NCBI RefSeq assembly: GCF_023278565.1
Contig: NC_064677.1
Span: 682,001-746,000 of the forward strand
DNA length: 64,000 nt
From: Colletotrichum lupini
Taxonomy: Eukaryota > Ascomycota > Sordariomycetes > Glomerellales > Glomerellaceae
Direction: 5' to 3'
The position numbers were made by a program, and so were the translations under genes. This document shows positions 1 to 11,797 of this stretch, piece by piece. Position 1 is the stretch's first letter. Every line of letters begins with the position of its first letter. The notes beneath the pieces were generated by a model. The model saw only the letters and a program-made list of their open reading frames with translations. It was not told where the DNA came from and did not search any database.

Positions 1-3000
1 TTATAAGCCCTGTAGCTGATTAAGTATAGGCCTAGGTAATATTACGGCTCTAAATCTCATATCCTTTCTTTTATAATAATACTATTAGTACTATTATTAA
101 TCGTTAGCTATAGCGCTATATAATAAGTAATTATATAAGTAGCGTTACCTTTTTAACGTTACCGTACCCCTAAATTACGTATCTAAACTTTTCGTATAAC
201 TAAGGTGTTCTTTTCTTTTTAATCTTACGAACTATTCGTAATTTAAATATACGGAGGTTTATATATTTTTCTAAGTTATATAAGATAAATTAATAGACCC
301 CTCGATTACGAAGAGTATCTACTTTAATAAGATCTAATCCTTTATATAGTTTTTTAGTAATTATAATTACGCCTTCTTTACGTAGTTTAACTACTAGCTC
401 GAAATCGGCTTTTCTTTTTATTATATAAAAAGTATTAATTATTTTATTATTAGTAATGAATTGTTACGTTAGGGCTTGCCGTCATAGTCTTTTATAACGT
501 CTTGCTAATAATATTAGTGCCCTTTTAGCAATATTCTTTTCCTCGTTATTTATTAGTACTATTATAATAATTTTATTAAGGATAATTTCTTATACCTCTA
601 CCACGGGTTATATAGTTTCCCCTAGCTCTTCTTCTTCTTATAAGTTAAAAATTACCTCGTTAGGATTTATATAATACGGTCTAACTACCGTAATTAATAC
701 TTCGAGTAGCTAGTTACGATTTCTTACGACTATATAAGAGCGCTCGTTAATAGAAATTAACTTATATAGCCTAGCCCACTATTAAATAATTTCGCGCTAT
801 ACTTATATATCTAAATTTAGTAATATATTTAAATTATCCCCTATATCGGGCCTATTGCGCATAATAATTATTTTATTAATTTACCTTTTTATATTTACCT
901 CGCGCAGTACCCGTATTATTTTTTTAACTACTTAGGCTCGTTAGCTTATACTTAGTAATAGTAGCGAGGCTAAGGTCGTTCTTAAATATACTTTAAATTT
1001 TAATAGCGTTAGTATAAGTCCGTTAGGCCCTATAGTATTATTATAGTATTTAAGTACTATCTAGAAGTATTCGTTATTAGTAGAATTTAGATTTTCTTTT
1101 TTAATAATTCTAAAGGCCCTTTTTAACTACTAGTATGCCCTTTTTACTTTTTTAATACTATAGTGCGCTTTAATAGGTACGACTTTTAGCTATATACTAT
1201 AGGCCGTTATATTATCCCTAAATTTTACTAACTTAAAGCTAGTACTAGCGTCGGTTCTAATGCTATTTAGCGGTCCTTAGTATATATCGATCTAGCTTTT
1301 TTATAGGGCTACCTATACTATCTTTATTTATAGATCCTAAAGGAATTACCCTACTTAGAAGGATATAGCTACGTCGATTATATATAATACTAGCTAACTA
1401 TTTAAATAGAAAATATTAACAACGATTTCTTAGTTAAAGTTGAGCTCATTACGTAATTTAAACTTAAATTTATATAGGCTCTGCGTATTTATTTAGTATT
1501 AGTAGTATACTTTTATTAACTACTCTAGTACCCCTATTTTAATATTATTATTACCTAATTACTTTAAGAGGTTATATAGCCTCGTAACTAACGGGTACCC
1601 GAATCTCTAGTATAGTCTTCTAAGCTCACTTTTTATTAAGTAATTAATTAACTTTATATTATTAATCAGCTTTATAAACGCATACCCCTATCGTCGTTCG
1701 ACTATCTCGAAGTACCTACTACTAAAGATTTTATTCCTCGTGTTATTAAATATAATGCTTAGTTAATCTATATTTTTTAGATATAGGAGAAATGGGGTAT
1801 TAATAAGTAAAATATAAAAAGTTATTGTTCCGAAGTACGTCTCTATTTTTACTATACTTAGGGCGACGATTTCTTTACTTAGGCCGAAACTAATCTTTAT
1901 AATACCTATTATTAACATATTAAGCGTTACTAGCGCAATTTTCTATTGCACTTAGAATTGCCCTTTTTTTTTTAGTTAACTATTACGATACCCTAGTATT
2001 TAGGATAATCTTATAAAAATCGTCTAGGCCGTACCTTTTACTTACGTAAAATACCTATATGAGCTTAGTATTCGAGGGATCTAGGTAGTATAAAAAGGAC
2101 CCCTCTAGCTACCCTTAGATATGCTTAGTACTATATTCCTTTTCTTTAAATATTAAAAGAAATAGCATCTTCTCCTTAATCGTTAAGAGAATAGGCTTCG
2201 GCCCTATTAAATTCGCCTTTTTAACTACTTCTATATCCGTTATTTAAAGGACCTTCCCTTATTATTCGTAAATAAAAACCTACTTATTAAAAGCTTTTAT
2301 TACCCTCTATTCGTTTAACCTTATATATCCTCTAAAGGCTAACGGGGTAAAAAAAGAGTAGTTAATATTATTAATTTCGTTATAATTTAATTCGTTAGTA
2401 TAGGGGGTAAGATCTTCCTTATTTTCTAAATCTCCTATAGGGGGTATATATTTTAAGCCGCTACTTTAGCTACCGTCGCTAGGTTCTATACCCCTAGATC
2501 TTCTTTTATATATAACGAGGAATTAATTAAACTAATAAGGGCTAGTTTTACTATCTATTACCCTCGACTTTTTATACTATTCGTACGATTTAGTACGCTC
2601 TTTCTTAAAATAGTTACTTAATTAATATCTATCCTTTTTATAAATATAGTATTACCTCTTTTATTACCCTACCCATAAGTTAAATCTTTACCTATTTAAC
2701 GAATCTAGGCATTTTTATTAGTAATTACCGTATTTAGCCTCTTTTCTTTTCTTATTATACGTTCGATTAACTTAATATTATTAATAAGGGCCGTTATACA
2801 CTTAGAGGTAGGTTTAGTACGGTATTCTTATTTTAATATTAAAGCTAGATCTTAGCCTCGAGCAGAGCGTCTTATAGTTTTCGGGTACCTAGTATAGGGT
2901 TATTTTTGCTTTTAGTATACGCTAGATTATAGTATAAAAATATCCGACTTTCTACTTATTTATCCCCTTATTTAGCTAGGTTTTTATTAGCTTATTAATT

Positions 3001-5940
3001 CGATTAATAAGCTCTTTAAAGATCTCTACTTACGATTTACCCTTTATTATCCTAGCTATAAATATAAAAAAAATCGCTCGTAGTTTAGATAAGAGCTCTA
3101 GGTTCTTATTATAGGTCTTAAAGCGGCTTCGGATTATATTAATTATACTAAGAAAGTCGTTTTAATTAAGATTACGTACTACTTCGTAGTAGTAATTAAA
3201 GGTTTTGCTTATGAGTATAATATTAATTACCGAATAATACTAGTGTTTTCTAATTCTAACTTTTTCGTAATAATTATAAAATATCGTTAGGGTTTCTTAT
3301 AAAACCTTATACTTCCCCCTAGAGTATAATTTCTTTTTTAAGAAGATTTTTTTAAAGTCTATAAATTACCTCGTATTTATTACTAGATTTTTAGTATTTA
3401 TATGCGATCCTTGCGTTACTACGTATTATTAGTAACTTCGGGTCGTTTACCTCTTTTTTTATTAGCTAATTAGTGCTAAATTTTATATTAGTAGCAGTAA
3501 CGAGTTATAGATTAAAATAGGTAGAATTATTAATTATCGTACTTCTAGTACTATATTTTACCCCGGTATATCCTTTTATAATAATAGATTTCTATTAGTA
3601 ATTATAGGGAGGAAATCTAAGTCGTTTACCTTTTTTTTAAATTTATTAAAGCGATTATACGCTCTATTAACCTATACTTAGTTCTATAATACGAATTCCT
3701 CCTTTATAATTATCGCTATTAGTATTTCGTATGGCTTTTATAATTATAATTGCGTTAGTAATACCCCTTATTTATAAAGGAATTTATTAACTACTTTTGC
3801 GATTCTTAGGCTTACGTTTATAAATTATTCGTTTAGTTAGTAGCTAAGGTCGTTTATAATCTCGTAAAATAGGAGTTACCCCTATAGCCCCTTTTTCTTA
3901 TAAACCTTAGTTAAATAGATTAATACTACGTTAACTTACTTACCGTTAGGCTAATTTACGATTCTATATATTTACGTCCCCTAATAGTCCGGGTTAATAT
4001 TTACTTACTTATAAAGGATTAGGATTCTATTTAAAATCGGGTTTTATCCTCTTTTTTTTTATTTTAACTTACTAAGGGTCGTGCTCTAGCTTATGCCCGT
4101 ATTAATAATCGTTAGCGTATTTAATCTTAATAAGGATATATTTAATCCGCGCGCTAGTTATAGTAAATCCGTACTTTTACTACTTAACGAATTTATTAAA
4201 GTTTAAAAGATTCTTACTTCCTTTTACTATCTCGCTACTACTCTCGTTTTTATTATTTCTAGCGATTACTATTACCTTTTTAAATTACTAGCTATCGTAC
4301 TTACTAAGATCCTCCTTTTTATTTAATATAAAAGGGTAGGTTTTAGTAGTTCTTTTTAATAATAGTAGCGGTAGACGTTTATATTACTATAAGAAAATAT
4401 AGTAATTAGTCTTAGGATCTTTACTAATTACCGATTTTTATTATCCTATATACTTTTAGCTTCTTAAGCCTCGTACTCTCTATAATCTTTAAATAGCTTT
4501 TTTCCTTAACTTACCTCTTTTAAAATAATATTTTATAAAAATAATTAAAAATAAACGCCGTGCGGCTTATAAAGGAGCTATATAAGCTATTAAGAACTAT
4601 ATAGGCCGTTAAGTATAGTTAACGAAGTTAAGCCCTTTTTTTTATAAGATCGTAAATTTTAAGGACTTACTAAAAATACTTACTTATTACTTATACGCAG
4701 TAGGGTTAAATACTTTAAAAATCTTATTTTTTACGGCCTCTCGGTACCCTATTTTATATTTTTTAAGTAGTCTTTTTTATAGCTTAATTACGGTTAGGTA
4801 ATTATCGCTTACTAATAATCGCTTTTATTATTTAGTTAATTTTTTAAAATTAATAATCTTATACTAAGAGCTAATATAAAAAGAAGCCTTTTAATAACCT
4901 TCTAGAGGACTTTTTTTTTTTTTCTTAGATCCTCGTCCTTTTAGCCTTTTCTTAAGCTAATAATAACTCTAGCGGGAGGTCGTAGGACTACTTTAGGGTA
5001 GCCGCTTTTTTCTTAAGTTAATCTCCGAGATTCGTAATATTTTTAACTTAATATTATTAAGACCTCTAAATCCCCTCTTCCCTTATTAAACCGTCCTTTA
5101 TATTATATTCCTAAGTAATACTTAAGGAGTAGTTAAGGGAGTTATAAAGAGGTTATTTAGATTATAAGCTTAAAATCGTATTTATAAAATCCTTATAATA
5201 ATAGACCTTTTCGTATACTATAAATCTTTTAGTTTAATAGCTCTTATAAAGTTACCTTCGCTACTAAGTAAGAATATTTACGTTTAGAGATCCCTTTTTT
5301 TAATTACGTAGTGCTCTTTTATATTATATTATTAAGCTCGTTCGTTACGCTAATTAATTAAGTAAGTAGTCGTTATATAGGTATTTCTTTTTTTTAATTT
5401 AACTAGTTAATTTTTAATTACGGGCCGGCTATAAAAAAGTCGTTTAGTAAAAAAGCTACTCGGGGCGATAGTAAAAGGCTAATTACTTAAGCAGTTTTAT
5501 TAATTAACGTATTTTAACGTAATAAACGTCGACTTCTCGTAGGTAATAAAGGGCTATAATTACTTAATTCCGTGCGGTATTTAAGAATCGCCTTTTTTTT
5601 TATCTATTTTTATAAAGTTAATTAATATAAATCTCTTATCCTATACGGTATTAAGAAATTATCTTTTTTATATAGCGAGATACCTTACTAATTTATAATA
5701 ATAGAATTTAACTACTAATTAGTATTAATATCCTTATTATAGGGTAGTTAGTTCGAACTATAGTTAATAAAGAGATTAATTAAACTATATAAATATCTAT
5801 ATAGTAGGTATAAAAAGGAGGTTCTAACCGTAAGTTAGGCTGGCTACGATAATTATAAATAGGGCCCCTAATTAGCCCCTGCGCAGTCAGCTATATACCG
5901 CGGTCGAATTAAACTTCTAATCCAATAGAGGTATAACTCT
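1..5940. repeat. RIP-degraded AT-rich repeat block (left)
   Basis: Almost the whole stretch is AT-rich and dominated by TpA. CpA and TpG are scarce, while CpG is still scattered throughout. That is the pattern expected when RIP converts CpA to TpA on both strands. No ORF longer than about 60 codons starts here. Composition changes sharply to ordinary gene DNA at about 5.9 kb, just before the 3' end of the NLR gene. The block is presumably one or more old transposons, but I could not assign a family on this side. A telomere-proximal or heterochromatic position is possible but not shown. Confidence 0.85.
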
Positions 5941-6062
5941 TAATCTCGCACTTCCCTCTAGTGACTTCTCATTCATTCTCTTCAACATTGTGCTACATTT
6001 CCCCGGGACGCAAACCCCCCTTTTTTCTCACGGTGCCCACTTGCTGCCTCTTCAGAAATCCC

Positions 6063-9000
6063 TCAGATATCGCTGAGCCTTTCGAGAAGCCTGATCAGCC
6101 AAGCACTGCACCCAGTCCTCCTGGCTTCAGAAATTGGTGTCGTGCCATTGTAATTTAAATAGTTCACGTTTGCCCTATGCTTGATCAGATCGACAGCTAT
6201 GTCTTCTCGTCCAATACATATGGCTACAGTCAACGGTGTTGAGGTATACCGGTCACCTGTTAGGTCAACATCTGCTCCATTCTCAAGGAGCAGCTGGAGT
6301 ACTTTTCTATTTCGAGTGGACACAGCACTGATCAAAGGCGTCTCAGCTAAGCAGTCTGATGTATCAAGAGCTGCCCCACTGTCAATAAGAACTTTGGCAG
6401 TAGCATGGCGACCATGTTCCTGCTTGTCCGACAAATGTGCAGCTCGGCCATCATTCGCCGCCTCAACATATGCCTTGTTCTCGATGAGAAGTCGAACCAT
6501 CTCTTCATAGCTAAATGACGGGGCTAGTTTGAATCCTGTTTTGCCTGTATGGGTGCCGCTGCTGGCTTTTGGTTCCCCGTCAATGAGCAGTTTGGTGATG
6601 ACCTGGTCGATTTTTTGGAGTGCAATATCGAGGCCACCATGCTCACCAAGGATGATGAGGCCACGCGGGTCCCTTTCTTCATTGAGATAATCCTCTATCA
6701 CAGTTCTCTTGCAAACGTAATGCAGTGCTGTCCTATTATTTCGATTTACAGCGTTGACATCTGCGCCATTCTCGATCAGAAACTTGGTAAGCCTCGCATT
6801 ACACGCCTTAGAAGCTGTGTGTAATGCTGTATTGCCGTTGTTGAGTCTGAAATTGATATTTCCTCCATGTTCAATGAGAAGCTTAGCAATTGCTTCTGAC
6901 GCTTCAGATTTGTAGCATAAAATTGAAGCTTCGTACAACGGTGTAGAGAAAGTTCTTTCGCTGCTACCGTTGGCATCTGCGTGGTTCTCAACAAGAACCT
7001 TCACCATTGCTTCCTGACCATTGATAACAGCAAGGAAAAGGGGTGTACGCATGTGTTTGTCTGGGGTATCGACATTCGCCCCATTCTCTATTAGAATCTT
7101 TACAACCGCCTCATGGCCTTGCTCAGCAGCCCGGTGCAGTGGGGTGAATCCAGCATAGTCATGTTCATTCGCATCATGACTGGCTTCGAGAAGAAGTGTT
7201 ACTATCCCGTGGCGACCGTTTTGAGCTGCCCAAGATAATGGTGTTCGCCGCGGCCAGTCTGAAAAGTCCCTTCTGCGTGTCAAGCCTTCCATGATGTTCG
7301 TTCCATTGAAGATGACGGAAGGTAATCCCAAGAGGGCGGCCACTGATTTGCTATTGCCTCGAGCCAAGGCAGCAAAGAGCGGGTAGTTGTACGGGTCCTC
7401 AGAACGGCGTCGCCAATCTCCGCCTTGTATCATGGGAATGAGCTTTGAACAGTCCATGTCTGAGCAGATGTAGTGTAAGCTCGCTTGAGGCGTATAGTGG
7501 GTGAGCTTGTACTTTCTAAAGAGATTAGAGATCGAAATCCATGCTTTGAGAGGGAATTGAGACAGAAACTGGTGTTGAGAAATGCCAGCGGCTGCTGCAT
7601 CAGCATGGAAAAGCACTTGCTGACTTGCATATTCTAGGAATGGAAACTGAGCCACCTCGTGACTTGTATTCCCCATGAATCGAAAATGCATCGTGTCACA
7701 CTCTTCCGAGCCATATTCGGACTTGAGCAAATGATGTATGTACGCGCTGCAGCAGAGTTTCAATTTTTCATGGCTTAGGAGCTCCCAATCGAAGCCTAGA
7801 TCAGGCCAGAGTTCCGCAAGTCCGCCGCCTTTGAGAAGATAGTCCCTGACAGATTCATGTATGAATTGGACTGTTGGCTGCGTAGATTTGGTAATTTCTG
7901 CCAGGCCCTTGGAAAACCCGATGACGCATCTCATAGCACTGTCTTCGGCATCGGGACCGGTGACTGCCGGGGGATTCGGGTCAACGTGGCCGCTCTGAGA
8001 TAGACCAGACCAGAGTGCGTGGTAGAACTCCTTGGGTCGTAAAGGTCGCTTGGCGCAGAGAATCCAGATGACGCACAAGAACAAATGCTCCATGTTCTTG
8101 CTATCACGCGTGAGGATATTCTTGAATAAGGCGCCCAGATCGCTCGGTATCTCCACAAGCCTCTTCTTCAAGGCCAGCCCACCTTGCGAGTACTCGGTAT
8201 TGAGAATATCAACGACTAGGATCAGCCAGAGGAACACGCCCGCAGCCTTTTCTAGGAGCTCTGATTGTAGATCTTCGACAAGAGTAGGGTTATTGAATCG
8301 GAGACGGCTTTTGACGTAGTTCTCCATATCCCGCGTGTGGCCTGGCTGGTTTTCAAGCGTCATCGTAGCCCCCCTTTTGATGACTATATATGGGTAGTGC
8401 CGACTGGAAAAGCAGATTCGAAAGGCGATCCCTTCTGCTGAGGCTTCTTCAGCCAAATCCTCGAATTCCCGGACCATATCTGTGACTTGTTGCTCATCGC
8501 ATTCGTCCAGAGCATCAATGAAGCAAGTGAGCCGAAGTTGGCCAAGTCCAAGGACAGCTTCAGAGAACACATCTTTGAGAGTGTCCAGGCTGGGGCAACC
8601 TTCATTCTCTTGTTGTGTTGAGCACAAATCGCAAAGTACAGATCGCAGTTGAGGGTATCCCTGGAAAAGCTGGAACAGCAAAGAGCGATACATCCCTTCA
8701 ATTGATCTTTCCAAATATTCGCCCCGGGCGTTGAAGAAGAACGAAATTATAAGCGGCGACCAATGAGGGTCCTTTTGCATTCTCGAGAAGGCGAATTTCA
8801 TGATAGTTGACTTTCCAGCGCCGGGCTTGCCACGAAGCCAAAGAAACCCATGGTGCAGCTTGAGCTTCTCATCGTTCAGCCATGCGCAGTAATCTGGGTG
8901 CTTGATGAACCACGCGCATGTCTTGTTGTGAGCTCTCTTCACAGTTAATCGGCGGGAGTCCATTTGATCAAACTTCAGAGACTCCATCAGCTGGATCTGT

Positions 9001-10159
9001 TTCTCATGCTGGTCAAGCAGGACTTGTGCTAGCAAGAATCGTTAGTGATCAGATGTAACTCCCGGATGATGGAATACGGATACATACGAGGGCTAAAACG
9101 AGAGACAGCTCGTGTCCCGGAGTCCGTCAAAGGGAGTATGGAGAGTAATTCTCTAGCATATGCTGCGGCTACAGCTGCGGCGTACCTTTGCCAGGCCTTA
9201 TTCTTGTGAGAATCCGCATAGTCGCAGATTCCACGAATGGGTAGGCAGGGAAGAATATCCATGATGCCAGCCGCTTCCATTTCAAAACACACGACGTCTA
9301 GGGTACGAGCAGCAATGTCTCTTTCGGTGGCGTTCTTCATAACTTGGTTGCCGGACGCTATCGCTCCATAGTGAATGGCAGGGTCATTGTCCGGTCGGGC
9401 ACGTCGAGGCATACGTTTCGTTTCATCGCAATCGTCGCATGAGGCTACTGACTCTGGGTGGTCGTACGTTGAGAGGAAAAGGCGATCAGGATCTGTCGGA
9501 CGACCGTAGTGCGGAAGTTTCTGGAATTTTTCTTTCAGAATTGAGGGGATATGGCTCGGTTCTCTGTCGTGTTTTGCTCGCAAAAATGTGATGACTTTGC
9601 CAAAAGAGTGGTGAAGGGTCCTCGCAATCGCGGTGCGTTGAATCTCAGCACCTGCCACAATCTTCCCCAAATCGTATTGCATAGTTCTTGTACCAACGAC
9701 AACATCTCCCAGCCGTATATCCCTAGCACTGCTCGGGACACCACCTCCAATGCCTACCATCAATGCTAGCCGAGTTGACGGAAAGGTGCGGATCAAGTTG
9801 GTTACCACGTTGGCCGCATTGTTCGTGCCATATTGGTCCGCTGGTAGGCATGTGATGACAACATTATGTCCCTCGATACTTCCTAGCTTGTAGGCGTTGG
9901 TATCGGCCGTGTAGGTGTTGCCGTAGGAAGCGTAAGAAGGGAAGACGTCGTGCTTCTCATCTAGCATAGCTTCTGCAGCTACCAGCTCCGTGGGCAACGC
10001 GCAGATCCAGGCGATTGTGTAGCAGTGATACTCTGGCGGTATGTCATCGACGGGTCGTTGCGTCTCGCCATCCCAATTGTCAGGTGCAGTTCGTTGCCGC
10101 TTGATTGTGCCAGGATAGCCACAGCGAGTGTCATCGATCGCTGGGCGCTTGCCATCCAT
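6063..10159 (-). CDS. NLR-type protein: PNP_UDP - NACHT - ankyrin repeats
   Basis: Two exons (10159-9088 and 9028-6063) with a 59-bp intron (GTATGT donor, ACTAACG branch, CTAG acceptor) encode 1345 residues. Residues about 47-340 form a purine nucleoside/uridine phosphorylase-like domain (YTIAWICALPTE start, VGIGGGVPS, CFEMEAAGIMD, GICDYADSHKN). A NACHT ATPase follows, with Walker A GKPGAGKST near 424 and Walker B FIDALDE near 527, then the QFIHESVRDYLL segment common in these proteins. From about 953 to the C-terminus there are about nine to ten ankyrin repeats. In fungi this architecture belongs to the NLR-like receptors linked to non-self recognition and regulated cell death; that role here is inferred. 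The start is the ATG of MDGKRP; an upstream in-frame TTG was not used. An NLS-like KRQR lies near residue 23. The gene abuts the RIP block and is intact. Confidence 0.93.
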
Positions 10160-10821
10160 TGTGAACAATTGTTTGAGATTCCGTCTGTCTCTGAGGATTT
10201 ACATAAGTATGCTGGATTTGGTTGCGTTTCTTTAGTCTGTCGTCAATGTGGAGGAAGCAGATAGAGAAGGCAGATGGGATGAGCAGATGAAAGTAGGAAA
10301 AGGTCATGGACACAAATCAGGCTGTGAAGGTTACAGCCACGAACCAGGATGCATGCTGTCCGCATCTTCCCCAATCCTGGGCCTAATCATTCGTTCAGCC
10401 GCAGCAGGGGCAAAACAGGGGTAGCAACGATATGCAGGCGAGCCTGGTTGCTTACTGTTATTGGGTAAACCAGACTCACCACTACAGAACACAATACACC
10501 AGCTGAAGTTGAAGGGATGAAAAGAATACGGAACTTCAGGTGGAGAAGGTTTGAAGACTGAGACCACTGATAATCAGAACTCGAAACCATCTTTGTTCCC
10601 CCGTCTGATGCAATCGACATTCATGTATTAAAGGATTTGGCCCGCAGTGAGAGTATACCAAGAAGGGAAGGTCATCAGCACGACCAACCAAACAGTTCCC
10701 CGCCACCATGCACGAGGAATCCTTTGTCCGAGATGTCGCGAATGGTACTTGAATGCTGACTCCCGCCGCCCTTTGAGGTCGCTGCTATCAACTTTTCGAA
10801 CTGTTGTAACCCAGGAGACGG
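10160..10821. promoter_or_regulatory. Divergent intergenic region between the NLR and HXXHC genes
   Basis: These 662 bp separate two start codons that face away from each other, so both promoters should lie here. I see no coding frame I trust on either strand and no clear TATA box or repeated operator. Confidence 0.5.
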
Positions 10822-11721
10822 ATGGTAGACACTGACGGATGCAACTCGATGGAGCATCGGAGCGCTCCAACACCACGACAATCGGACTGGGAGAAGACTC
10901 GAAGCACCGAGGATGACGATGATGATGCGAATTTACCCCTCGAAGCAACATCCAACGACCTCGAGGAAGCGTTGCAGTCTCTCCTCTCCTCCCACACCAA
11001 ACCCTCACGCCAAAAACATCACCAACCTCGGCCGAACCGACGAAGCATCACAACAACCTACGCTCGTCTCGCCCTCCTCCTCGCAGCAACCCTTCTTCTA
11101 GGCGCCGCCCTCTCAGCCCTGGTAACAACAATCCTCACAACCCGCCTCCGCACCGCCAACACCTCCCACAGAAACGACAACACCCTCGCCTCCCCCAACG
11201 ACCCCTCCTCCCGCCCAGTAACCTACCTCCAAACCGCCCCCTGCGGCTCAACACCAGCCCAAGCCCGCGCGGCAGGCTGCGAATTCGACCTCATATCCTT
11301 CAACTGGCTCCCGCCGCAATGCCATGACGCCGCTCTCGCCGAAACCTTTGAAGCGGAGCTCGTGGAAGCGGGACAACTCGCCTGGTTCACGGACGCGAAC
11401 CGTACGGCGCCGTCGTTGACGAGGGAGCAGATTATGACGGGGGAGTATAGCGGCGTGTATGTCAGCTTAGGATACCATCTTCGGCATTGTACGGCCATGT
11501 GGAGGCGGATGCACCGCGCGCTGATGCAGAGTCGCGGTGGGGAGGGAGGAGGCGGCGGGCTGGAGAGGGTTGATAGTTATATTTGGAGTTATCATCATAC
11601 TAGGCACTGCGAGGAGGTGCTGTTGACGAGGTTTGGTGAGGTTGACGTGGGAGAGGTATTTACGACGGAGGTGAGGATCAAGTATCCCGATTGCGGCGTC
11701 GTTTTGGGGCCCGTAAATTGA
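10822..11721 (+). CDS. Single-pass membrane protein with two HXXHC motifs (UstYa/DUF3328-like)
   Basis: One uninterrupted frame of 299 residues. A charged N-terminal tail with an acidic run (residues 30-35) is followed by a basic stretch and one hydrophobic segment (about 81-106), suggesting a type II membrane anchor. The C-terminal part carries an HLRHC motif at 219-223 and an HTRHC motif at 259-263. Paired HXXHC motifs after a single membrane segment are the hallmark of UstYa-family (DUF3328) proteins, several of which act as oxidases in fungal peptide cyclisation. Overall sequence outside the motifs looks divergent, so membership is an inference. No precursor peptide, UstYb partner or peptidase is visible nearby, and the gene is convergent with the DUF1308 gene only 76 bp away. 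Alternative start at internal Met10. Confidence 0.75.
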   Translation: MVDTDGCNSMEHRSAPTPRQSDWEKTRSTEDDDDDANLPLEATSNDLEEALQSLLSSHTKPSRQKHHQPRPNRRSITTTYARLALLLAATLLLGAALSALVTTILTTRLRTANTSHRNDNTLASPNDPSSRPVTYLQTAPCGSTPAQARAAGCEFDLISFNWLPPQCHDAALAETFEAELVEAGQLAWFTDANRTAPSLTREQIMTGEYSGVYVSLGYHLRHCTAMWRRMHRALMQSRGGEGGGGGLERVDSYIWSYHHTRHCEEVLLTRFGEVDVGEVFTTEVRIKYPDCGVVLGPVN

Positions 11722-11797
11722 ACGATAATAACGTTGACGTTGGTATTGATATCGAGGGCGGTTGTGCTAGATGAATAACTCCACAGAATATTGAACC

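Noticed and set aside
2020..2042. YGLDDF reading on the minus strand as a reverse transcriptase motif
   Set aside because: No supporting motif in the same frame nearby; too short in biased DNA to count.
9029..10168. NLR N-terminal half as a separate 379-residue protein starting upstream of MDGKRP
   Set aside because: The extra first codons begin with TTG, and the frame stops only because a normal 59-bp intron is read through. Splicing joins it to the NACHT-ankyrin exon in phase.
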